A stretch of DNA of 64,000 bases from Streptomyces wuyuanensis. Its GTDB lineage: Bacteria; Actinomycetota; Actinomycetes; Streptomycetales; Streptomycetaceae. The notes beneath the pieces were generated by a model, which saw only the letters and a list, made by a program, of their open reading frames with translations, ran no database searches and was not told the origin of the DNA. Of this stretch, positions 1 through 7,132 are shown piece after piece. The translations under genes and the position numbers were made by a program. The stretch lies in contig NZ_FNHI01000004.1 in assembly GCF_900103455.1 (NCBI RefSeq), positions 186,001 to 250,000 of the forward strand. The letters are read 5' to 3'. How positions within the stretch are numbered: the stretch's first letter is position 1; each line of letters opens with the position of its first letter.

Positions 1-116
1 CGTGGAACAGCCAGGAGTGGGCCGGCTGGTCCCCCCTGCGCGGGAACCTGATCCCCGGTACGGCGATCTTCGTCTGCGAGCGGAGCGACACGGACCCCCG
101 GGCGGGGGACGGGTGA
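1..116 (+). CDS. C-terminal end of an unidentified protein (5' truncated by window edge)
   Basis: A reading frame entering from the left edge (codons in phase with position 3) ends at a TGA at 114-116 and contributes 37 residues, ending in ..DTDPRAGDG. The codons are GC3-rich and the next gene starts one base after the stop, so the two are probably co-transcribed. The visible tail contains aromatic and glycine residues (WAGWSPLRGN, GTAIFVCERS). I do not recognise a family in so short a piece. Confidence 0.5.
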   Translation, partial: WNSQEWAGWSPLRGNLIPGTAIFVCERSDTDPRAGDG

Positions 117-117
117 C

Positions 118-2607
118 GTGATCCGCGAGGACGCCCTGGCCCGGCTTCCCGTACGCACCGCCCTGCCCGCGCTGGAACGGGCCCTGGACGCGCACGGCGC
201 CGCCGTGCTGTGCGCACCGCCCGGGACGGGCAAGACCACGCTGGTGCCGATCGCGCTCGCCGGGCGCCCGGGCGGCGGCCGGGTCGTGGTCGCCGAGCCG
301 CGGCGGATCGCGGCCCGGGCGGCGGCACGGCGGATGGCGTGGCTGCTGGGCGAGAAGGTGGGCGGACGGGTCGGCTTCACGGTGCGCGGCGAGCGAGTCG
401 TGGGGCCGGACACCGAGATCGAGGTCGTCACCACGGGCGTGCTGCTCCAGCGGCTCCAGCGCGACCAGGAGCTCGCCGGGGTCGACGTCGTGGTCCTCGA
501 CGAGTGTCACGAGCGGCATCTGGACGCGGACACGGTGGCGGCGTTCCTGCTGGACGTACGCGAGACGCTGCGGCCCGAGCTGCGGCTGGTGGCGGCGTCG
601 GCCACGACGGACGCGGAGGGGTGGGCCCGGCTCCTCGGCGGCGCGCCGGTGGTCGAGGCCGAGGGGGTCGTCCACCCGGTGGAAGTGGTGTGGGCGCCGC
701 CGGCGCGGCCGGTGCGCCCGCCGCACGGCATGCGGGTCGACCCGGCGCTGCTCGCGCACGTGGCGTCGGTGGTCCGCGGCGCGCTGGCCGAGCGGACCGG
801 GGACGTGCTGTGCTTCCTGCCGGGGGCCGGGGAGATCGCGCGGGTCGCCGGGCTGCTCGGGGACACCGGGACCGAGGTTCTCCAGGTGCACGGGCGGGCC
901 CCGGCGGCCGTCCAGGACGCGGTGCTCTCCCCCGGGCGGCACCGCAGGGTCGTGCTGGCGACCTCCGTCGCGGAGTCCTCGCTGACCGTCCCCGGTGTGC
1001 GGATCGTCGTCGACTCGGGACTGGCCCGGGAACCGCGCACCGACCACGCCCGGGGCCTCGGGACGCTGACGACGGTGCGGGCCTCCCGGGCCGCGGCCCG
1101 GCAACGGGCGGGCCGGGCGGGGCGGGAGGCGCCCGGCACGGTCTACCGCTGCTGGACCGAGGCGGAGGACTCCAGGCTGCCGCGCTTCCCCGCGCCGGAG
1201 ATCCAGGTGGCGGACCTGACGGCGTTCGCCCTGCAGACGGCGTGCTGGGGCGACCCGGACGCGTCCGGGCTGTCCCTGCTGGATCCGCCGCCCGCGGGTG
1301 CGATGGCCGCGGCCCGCTCGGTCCTCACCGCCGTGGGGGCGGTCGGCGCTTCGGGACGGGCGACCGACCGGGGACGCCGCATGGCCCGTCTCGGCCTCCA
1401 CCCCCGCCTCGCGCGGGCCCTGGTCGACGGCGCGCCCGAGGTGGGTTCCCGCCGTGCCGCGGAGGTCGTCGCGCTGCTGAGCGAGGAGCCCCCGCGTGAG
1501 TACGGGGACGACCTGGCGGCCGCCTGGCGCACGGCCAGGCGCGGCGGCGACGCCTACGGTGCGCGCTGGCGCGCGGAGGCGGACCGGCTGGCCCGTTCGC
1601 TCGGCCGCGGCGGGGACGCCCCGGCCCGTCCGGCGGCCGCCGCCTCCGACGACACGGTGGCCGGCTTCGTGACCGCGCTCGCCTTCCCCGAGCGGATCGC
1701 ACGGGGAAGGGGCGGGACGTCGTACCTGATGGCCTCGGGGACCGGTGCGGAACTCGGCGAGGGGTCGCCGTTGCGGAGCGCCCCGTGGCTGGCGGTGGCG
1801 GTGGCCGACCGGCAGGCGCAGGCCGCGTCCGCACGGGTGCGGCTCGCCGCCGTCGTGGACGAGGACACCGCCCGCGCGGCGGCGGCGCACCTCTTCGCGC
1901 GGGGCGAGGAGGTGCACTGGGAGGACGGTGACGTCGTGGCCCGGCGGGTGGAGCGGCTGGGCGCGGTGGAACTGTCCGTACGCCCGCTGCCGCAGCCGGG
2001 GCCCGGTCTGGTCCGGGACGCGCTGCTGGAGGGGCTCAGGCGCGAGGGTCCGGGGCTGCTCGCGTGGTCGCGGGACGCCGAGGCACTGCGGCAGCGGCTC
2101 GGCTTCCTCCACCGGGTGCTGGGCGCGCCCTGGCCCGACGTGTCGGACCCGGCCCTGCTGGATCACGCCGGGGAGTGGCTGGAGCCCGAGCTGTCCCGGG
2201 CCAGGCGCCGGGCCGATCTGGCGAGGATCGACGCCGGGCAGTGCCTTCGGCGGCTGCTCCCCTGGGCCACGGGCGAGGCGGCGCGGCTCGACGAACTGGC
2301 CCCGGAGCGGGTCGAGGTGCCGAGCGGGTCGCGGATCCGGGTGGACTACGCGGGCGAGCAGCCCGTGCTGGCCGTGAAGCTCCAGGAGCTGTTCGGTCTG
2401 CACGAGACCCCGCGCCTCGCCGGAGTGCCCGTGCTCGTCCACCTCCTGTCCCCCGCGGGACGGCCCGCCGCGGTGACCGCGGACCTGGCCTCGTTCTGGC
2501 GCGAGGGGTACCGGGCGGTCCGTGCGGAGCTGCGCGGACGCTATCCGAAGCACCCCTGGCCCGAGGACCCGGCGACGGCCGAGCCCACGCGGGGCGTGAA
2601 GCGCTGA
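118..2607 (+). CDS. hrpB: ATP-dependent helicase HrpB
   Basis: 829-residue DEAH-family (SF2) helicase; HrpB-type length and domain order. Seen: Walker A GTGKT at residues 36-40, a DECH Walker B box at 128-131, the SAT motif (AASATTD) near 160, and motif VI RQRAGRAGR near 328. The HrpB-specific C-terminal region ends with PKHPWPEDP, a signature of this family. The GTG start lies one base after the upstream stop. Cellular role in bacteria is poorly defined; RNA or RNP remodelling in the cytoplasm is likely from the family. It converges on the DUF3068 gene with only 26 bp of GC-rich, partly palindromic sequence between stops. Confidence 0.93.
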   Translation: MIREDALARLPVRTALPALERALDAHGAAVLCAPPGTGKTTLVPIALAGRPGGGRVVVAEPRRIAARAAARRMAWLLGEKVGGRVGFTVRGERVVGPDTEIEVVTTGVLLQRLQRDQELAGVDVVVLDECHERHLDADTVAAFLLDVRETLRPELRLVAASATTDAEGWARLLGGAPVVEAEGVVHPVEVVWAPPARPVRPPHGMRVDPALLAHVASVVRGALAERTGDVLCFLPGAGEIARVAGLLGDTGTEVLQVHGRAPAAVQDAVLSPGRHRRVVLATSVAESSLTVPGVRIVVDSGLAREPRTDHARGLGTLTTVRASRAAARQRAGRAGREAPGTVYRCWTEAEDSRLPRFPAPEIQVADLTAFALQTACWGDPDASGLSLLDPPPAGAMAAARSVLTAVGAVGASGRATDRGRRMARLGLHPRLARALVDGAPEVGSRRAAEVVALLSEEPPREYGDDLAAAWRTARRGGDAYGARWRAEADRLARSLGRGGDAPARPAAAASDDTVAGFVTALAFPERIARGRGGTSYLMASGTGAELGEGSPLRSAPWLAVAVADRQAQAASARVRLAAVVDEDTARAAAAHLFARGEEVHWEDGDVVARRVERLGAVELSVRPLPQPGPGLVRDALLEGLRREGPGLLAWSRDAEALRQRLGFLHRVLGAPWPDVSDPALLDHAGEWLEPELSRARRRADLARIDAGQCLRRLLPWATGEAARLDELAPERVEVPSGSRIRVDYAGEQPVLAVKLQELFGLHETPRLAGVPVLVHLLSPAGRPAAVTADLASFWREGYRAVRAELRGRYPKHPWPEDPATAEPTRGVKR

Positions 2608-2633
2608 GGGGCGGCCGGCCGGCCGGGCCCCGG

Positions 2634-3626
2634 TCACACCCCGGTCGGTTCGGGTTCGCGCTCGGCCGCGGCCTCTCCCTCGGGCCGGCGTGAGCGCGCC
2701 TCGAGGAGGAGGGAGAGCGCGAGGAGGCCCGCGCCGAGGGTCAGGAACGTCCACGGCAGATGGGAGACCAGCAGGAGCACGAGCGTGCGGTTGGACGACA
2801 CCAGGGCGACGGTGTGGTCCACGTAGTCCTCGCGCATCTTCACGTGCCCGGAGAACGCGGTCACCTTGTCGCGGCCGCCGAGGAGCGACCCCCCGCGCAG
2901 TTCCTCGGTGTGGATCTCCTCGCCGTTGACGGGCGCTCCGGTGACCGGCTCGACCCAGAACATGCGCTTGGTGGTGTACCAGCGCGTGGTGCCGGTCTGC
3001 TTCTCCAGCGTCGTCGCGTCGATGCCGTGCATCGGCATCTTCTTCGGGTAGGGCACCTTGGTCCACGGGACCGTCTGCTCGAAGTAGTAGACCTCCAGGC
3101 CGCGGAAGGTGCGGGTTCCCTTGTAGTGGATGGGGGCCGAGGTCCGGGTCTGGGCGTCGAAGTACGCGTAGTCGCGCTTCTCGGTGAGGAAGGGCCACTT
3201 GAACTCGATGCCCTCGCGCCGGACCGGGTCCCCGTCGACCGACTCCCCCGTGGCGTGCACGGGTGCCTGGGTGTGGGCGTCGAAGATGTACCGCTCGGGG
3301 ATCTGCGAGACCGTCTTCCCGTCCGGCCCCTGGACGTAGGAGAGCGAGTCCCAGACCACCACGTCCCTGCCGGCGTCGCGCTCGATGCGCTCCGACTCCT
3401 CCACGTTGCCCTTGAGGGTCTGCACGATGGTGACCTTCTCGACCCGCTTCGCCTGCATGGTGTCGTACTGGAGCAGGGTCGCGGGCCTCGCCTCGAGCAC
3501 CATCTCCTGGTACTGGCCCGGCGGGATCTTCGCCAGCCGGGGGAAGGCGTACCAGCGCAGCACGGGCGCCAGCGCCGCGAAGAGGACCGCGAAGGACAGG
3601 AGCACGAGACTGGCTCTGCGGCGCAT
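2634..3626 (-). CDS. DUF3068 / porin PorA family membrane protein
   Basis: 330 residues with an N-terminal membrane segment (about residues 5-27) and a second hydrophobic segment near 290-312, bracketing a large extracytoplasmic region. The sequence pattern (TLLQYDTMQAKRVEK, VVVWDSLSYVQGPDG, RYIFDAHTQAPVH) is that of the DUF3068 family, also called the porin PorA family, which is widespread in actinobacteria and of unknown biochemical function in Streptomyces. A good ribosome site (GGGAGGAG) precedes the ATG. It lies 17 bp downstream of a 45-codon membrane gene on the same strand and is probably co-transcribed with it. Confidence 0.85.
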   Translation of the reverse strand: MRRRASLVLLSFAVLFAALAPVLRWYAFPRLAKIPPGQYQEMVLEARPATLLQYDTMQAKRVEKVTIVQTLKGNVEESERIERDAGRDVVVWDSLSYVQGPDGKTVSQIPERYIFDAHTQAPVHATGESVDGDPVRREGIEFKWPFLTEKRDYAYFDAQTRTSAPIHYKGTRTFRGLEVYYFEQTVPWTKVPYPKKMPMHGIDATTLEKQTGTTRWYTTKRMFWVEPVTGAPVNGEEIHTEELRGGSLLGGRDKVTAFSGHVKMREDYVDHTVALVSSNRTLVLLLVSHLPWTFLTLGAGLLALSLLLEARSRRPEGEAAAEREPEPTGV

Positions 3627-3643
3627 GACGGCTGCTCCTCCCG

Positions 3644-3781
3644 CTACTTCTTGGGGCCGGGGACGGTGGTGAGGAGCGGTCTGGGCGAGGTCTCCCCGGG
3701 CGGGACGTCGAGGGCGGCGATGAGCAGCACGACGAGCAGCACAGGGGCCAGTCCTGCGGCGGCGGCGACGAGGGCGCGCAT
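3644..3781 (-). CDS. 45-residue single-pass membrane micro-protein
   Basis: Short gene starting at an ATG at 3781 behind a strong AGGGAGG ribosome site. An earlier in-frame start would add arginine/cysteine-rich sequence without a ribosome site, so I chose the short form. The product is MRALVAAAAGLAPVLLVVLL followed by a proline-rich tail ending in VPGPKK: one membrane helix and a short outside tail. It resembles small Streptomyces proteins annotated as the SPW_0924 family; that match is from memory. It stands 17 bp upstream of the DUF3068 gene, suggesting a two-gene operon. Confidence 0.6.
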   Translation of the reverse strand: MRALVAAAAGLAPVLLVVLLIAALDVPPGETSPRPLLTTVPGPKK

Positions 3782-3907
3782 GGTCGGCCTCCCTGGTACG
3801 CGATCTGATGAAGCGTCAGAACAGCGGGCGGGGGCACCGTAGCAACGCGGCCCGAAGATGAGAACACGTCGCACCCGCGGGATGCGCACCCGCCCCACCG
3901 CACACGG

Positions 3908-3944
3908 CACCGCCCCTCCACGCGATACGCGTGGAGGGGCGGTG
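3908..3944 (-). terminator. strong hairpin downstream of the lytic transglycosylase gene
   Basis: Perfect 17-bp inverted repeat (3908-3924 with 3928-3944) and a 3-nt loop. It lies 70 bp beyond the stop of the minus-strand transglycosylase gene and upstream of the minus-strand micro-gene, so it most likely ends transglycosylase transcription. Confidence 0.75.
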
Positions 3945-4014
3945 TCCGGCGGGTGTCGCCGTCCCGGGAGGCGGCCCTACGGGGCAGCCGGGCGGCGGGG
4001 CCCGCCACGGCGGC

Positions 4015-5724
4015 TCAGGCGGGCGGGGCCTCCGGGGCAGCGACCTTCAGCTCGATGGTCAGCGTCGCGCCGCCCTCGGTCGCCAGGCGCAGCAGGAACG
4101 TACCGGACTGGTCGTCGGAGAAGATCTTCGGCAGCACCAGCAGGCCGTCGGCTCCGGTCTTCAGCTCGGTGAGGGTCCGGACCGGCTTGCCCTCGGCGTC
4201 CTTGAAGTAGGGGCCCAGGGTGTTCTCGGCCGGGACGTCCGCCGCGGTGACCATCGTGGCCGTGACCGCGACACCCGAGGCCGCCTCGCCCTTGAACGTG
4301 GCCTTGACCTCGACCTGATCGGCGAACTCCGAGGACGGCGCGGTGGTCAGCTCCTTGTCACCGGTCCGCGCGAGCGCGTCGGCCTCGCGGGGGGTGACGG
4401 TCGCGGCGTAGTCGAGCCGGGGCAGCGCCCGGCCGACCACGGTGACCCGGATGGTGAAGTCCCCCGTCTTCTCACCGGCCTTCAGGGCGGGCGCGACGGC
4501 GACACCGCCCGCTCCGGTGCGCACGACCGCGGTCGTGCGGTTGCCGGAGAACCGGGCGTCGGTCCCGCCGACGATCTCGAAGACGAGGTCCGCACCGACG
4601 ACGGACTGACCCGAGCGGCTCTTCGCCCGGACCTTCGGCAGCACGGCGAAGTCCTCGCCGGCAGTGGCGGTGGGACGACCGCCGCCCGCGTTCTCGATGC
4701 CGAACACCGTCGCGGCGGGCGGAGGGGTCGGCGTCGGGGGCGGGGTGGTCGGCTTCGACGGGTCCGGAGAGGGGCCGCCGGTCCCCGGATTCGACGGGGC
4801 CGGTGCAGGGCCCCCGGTCGAGCCGCCGGGGGCGGTGGGGGACGGCGACGGGCCGGGCGTGGCAGCCGGCGCGGCCGGTGTGGGGCCCGCACCGTCGGAG
4901 CCGCTGTCGCTGCGCTCGGCCGGCAGGACCCCCGTACCGTCGGGGACCTGGTGCGTGCCCCGCTTGTAGTACTCGAACCAGGAGAGAACCGTCCGCAGGT
5001 ACTCACGCGAGCGGTTGTAGCTCAGGATCGCCTTGTCGAGGTCTTCCTTGACGGACAGGTCGCGGCCGCCGGCGCAGAGGTACTTCGCGGCGGCGAGCGC
5101 CGCGTCGTAGATGTTGTTCGGGTCCTTGCGGCCGTCGTTGTTGGCGTCCTGGCCCCAGGTGGCCCAGGTCGACGGGATGAACTGCATGGGGCCGACGGCA
5201 CGGTCGTGCGTGCGGTCGCCGTCGTAGGCACCGTTGTCGGTGTCGGAGATGTTGGCGAACCCGACACCGTTCAGCACCGGGCCGAGGATCGGGGAGAACG
5301 TCGTGCCGTTGGCGTCGACCCGCCCGCCGCGTGCCTGGCCCGACTCCACCTTGCCTATCGCGGCCAGCAGCTGCCAGGGGATCCTGCAGCCGGGGTCGCT
5401 GGCGGCGACGGCCTGCTCGGCCTGCTTGTACGCGGCCAGCACGGTGGCCGGAATGCCGGCCTCCGCCGGGCCGACCGCGGGCAGATGGGGTGACGCGCCC
5501 GGTTTGTTGGGGCTGTTGAGCGGCGGCAGGTCCGTGAAGTAAGGGGAGTTCCCGGTCGCCGAGGAGCCCGACGGCGGGGTCGGCCCGGAGGCCTGCGCAT
5601 CGCCGCCGGTGGCGGCAGGCGCGACGCCCGGCGCCTGCGACGCGGAGAGCGCGGCCACCGCGACCGCGGCCACCGCCGTCGTGGTGGCCCCCTTGCGCAG
5701 CCGGCGGCCGAATTGCGCTGCCAT
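4015..5724 (-). CDS. secreted lytic transglycosylase with C-terminal Ig-like repeats
   Basis: 569 residues. N-terminal signal sequence (RRLRKG then an Ala/Val-rich core to about residue 40). The catalytic domain (about 90-260) is of the MltB/soluble lytic transglycosylase type. AIGKVESGQ supplies the likely catalytic Glu, followed by AVGPMQFIPSTWATWGQDAN and the NIYDAALAAAKYLCAGG helix typical of actinobacterial members. A Pro/Ser/Thr/Gly-rich linker (about 270-340) precedes a region of beta-rich, immunoglobulin-like repeats to the C terminus. Expected role: cleaving peptidoglycan glycan strands outside the membrane. The gene is monocistronic, with its own 225-bp promoter region and a strong terminator. 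Confidence 0.88.
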   Translation of the reverse strand: MAAQFGRRLRKGATTTAVAAVAVAALSASQAPGVAPAATGGDAQASGPTPPSGSSATGNSPYFTDLPPLNSPNKPGASPHLPAVGPAEAGIPATVLAAYKQAEQAVAASDPGCRIPWQLLAAIGKVESGQARGGRVDANGTTFSPILGPVLNGVGFANISDTDNGAYDGDRTHDRAVGPMQFIPSTWATWGQDANNDGRKDPNNIYDAALAAAKYLCAGGRDLSVKEDLDKAILSYNRSREYLRTVLSWFEYYKRGTHQVPDGTGVLPAERSDSGSDGAGPTPAAPAATPGPSPSPTAPGGSTGGPAPAPSNPGTGGPSPDPSKPTTPPPTPTPPPAATVFGIENAGGGRPTATAGEDFAVLPKVRAKSRSGQSVVGADLVFEIVGGTDARFSGNRTTAVVRTGAGGVAVAPALKAGEKTGDFTIRVTVVGRALPRLDYAATVTPREADALARTGDKELTTAPSSEFADQVEVKATFKGEAASGVAVTATMVTAADVPAENTLGPYFKDAEGKPVRTLTELKTGADGLLVLPKIFSDDQSGTFLLRLATEGGATLTIELKVAAPEAPPA

Positions 5725-5949
5725 ACCCCTGACCCCTCCCCATAGGCGGCTGTTCGCGCTCCCCGCGCAATGTCTCGTGCGACACTACGGCAACTCCCGG
5801 CGCCGCAGAACAGGCACCCCGGCCGCTCTCGCCCACTGTTCACCCCGCGTCCACAGACGGGATGCGGAGCCTCCGGTTCGCATGACGCACCGCCGGGTTC
5901 CCGCATACTGGGCCGCGTTGGTCGGATCACGAGTTCACGGGGCGGCACC

Positions 5950-6801
5950 ATGCCATTCACGCTCAGCCACGCCGCGGCGGTCCTGCCCGGCATCCGCAGG
6001 AACGGTACGGCGCGTGGCCCGCTGGTCGCGTCGGCGCTCGTGGCGGGCTCGTTCGCGCCGGACACGACCTACTTCGCGGCGAGCGTGCTGCCCAGCGGGA
6101 TGTGGTTCGGGGAAGTCACGCACGGGCCGCTGGGAGTGGTCACGGTCGACGTCGTCATCGCGGCGGGGCTGGTGGGGCTCTGGCTGATGGTGCGTGAACC
6201 GCTGCTGGCACTACTGCCGCAGCGCCTCCGGGCACGCGCCCACGCCCTCGTGCGCGGCGGGGCCGCTCACCGCGAACGGACGCGGGCGTCGCTGGCTCTG
6301 TGGTTCTGCGTCTCGGCGGCGATCGGGTCGGCGACGCACGTCGTGTGGGACGCGTTCACCCACTTCGACCGATGGGGCACGCGGGTGCTGCCGGTGCTGG
6401 CGGAATCCGTCGCCGGATTCCCCCTCTATACGTACACGCAGTACGGGAGTTCGATCCTGGCGCTGGTGGCGCTGGCCTGGTTCACGGGTTCCGCGTGGAG
6501 GCGCACGGAGGGGGTCACCGGGCCGGTGCCCGTGCCCCCGCTCGGGCGGCGTGGGCGGTGGGCCGGCGTGGCGCTGCTGGCACTGTGCGTCCTCGCGGGA
6601 ACGGTGCACCGCACCGTGCGCTGGTACCAGTACTGGGGCCGGATCGACACGCCGCTCGACGTCATCCCGACCGCGTGCTTCGGGGCGGGGGCGGGGCTCA
6701 CGGCGGGCGTCGTGCTGTACGGCGCCGCCATCCGGCTGTGGTCACGACGCGGCACGCTCCCGGACGCGGAGCCCTCGCGGGAGCGTGCGGGCGTGTCCTG
6801 A
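5950..6801 (+). CDS. DUF4184 family integral membrane protein
   Basis: 283 residues. The start MPFTLSHAAAVLP is the hallmark of DUF4184 proteins and fixes the ATG at 5950; longer in-frame starts add unrelated sequence. Several hydrophobic segments follow, with THVVWDAFTHFDRWG (conserved His/Asp) in the middle. This family includes likely membrane-bound metal-dependent hydrolases, but no activity is established. It is divergent from the transglycosylase gene and appears monocistronic. Confidence 0.85.
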   Translation: MPFTLSHAAAVLPGIRRNGTARGPLVASALVAGSFAPDTTYFAASVLPSGMWFGEVTHGPLGVVTVDVVIAAGLVGLWLMVREPLLALLPQRLRARAHALVRGGAAHRERTRASLALWFCVSAAIGSATHVVWDAFTHFDRWGTRVLPVLAESVAGFPLYTYTQYGSSILALVALAWFTGSAWRRTEGVTGPVPVPPLGRRGRWAGVALLALCVLAGTVHRTVRWYQYWGRIDTPLDVIPTACFGAGAGLTAGVVLYGAAIRLWSRRGTLPDAEPSRERAGVS

Positions 6802-7132
6802 CGCCCGCCGCGGTCCTGCTCCCCGGACGCAACCGGGGGAACCGGGCACCGGCGACGGGCCGGCGCCCGGCTGACGCGCCCCGACGTCCGCCCGCGCCGC
6901 AACGACGGCACGGACGCACAACGCCCGTACGGGTGCACGGACGTCCAACGCCGCACAGGTGCACGGACGCGCGACGCGCCGCGCGGGAACGGCTCACGGG
7001 AACGATGCCGCGGACGCACGACGCCCGCACGGGTGCACGCAGACGCGCCGCGCCCCACGGGAACGACGGCGGCCACCGCGCGGACGCCGGGCGCGCCCCG
7101 GAGGTACCCGTGGCTCCCCGCGCCCGATCGGC
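6802..7132. other. 331-bp intergenic region with an imperfect 100-bp-period repeat
   Basis: Lies between the convergent stops of the DUF4184 gene and polA. I see no credible gene. It holds degenerate repeats: a 31-nt block at 6911-6941 recurs at 7011-7041 with three mismatches, and GACGCGCCGCGC followed by CACGGGAACGA-type blocks recur around 6973 and 7042. No clean terminator stands out. Confidence 0.6.
6911..7041. repeat. imperfect direct repeat, period 100 bp
   Basis: 31-nt copies at 6911-6941 and 7011-7041 differ at three positions. Both contain CGGACGCAC and ACGGGTGCACG. Flanking material is also partly duplicated, consistent with an eroded tandem duplication. Confidence 0.65.

Noticed and set aside
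2608..2633. Definite terminator between hrpB and the DUF3068 gene
   Set aside because: The sequence is a run of GGCC repeats that can pair in many registers, so no unique hairpin can be assigned.
5725..5949. c-di-AMP (ydaO) riboswitch before the lytic transglycosylase, as seen for some Streptomyces wall hydrolases
   Set aside because: I could not find the conserved ydaO core blocks by eye. An Infernal search with RF00379 would settle it.
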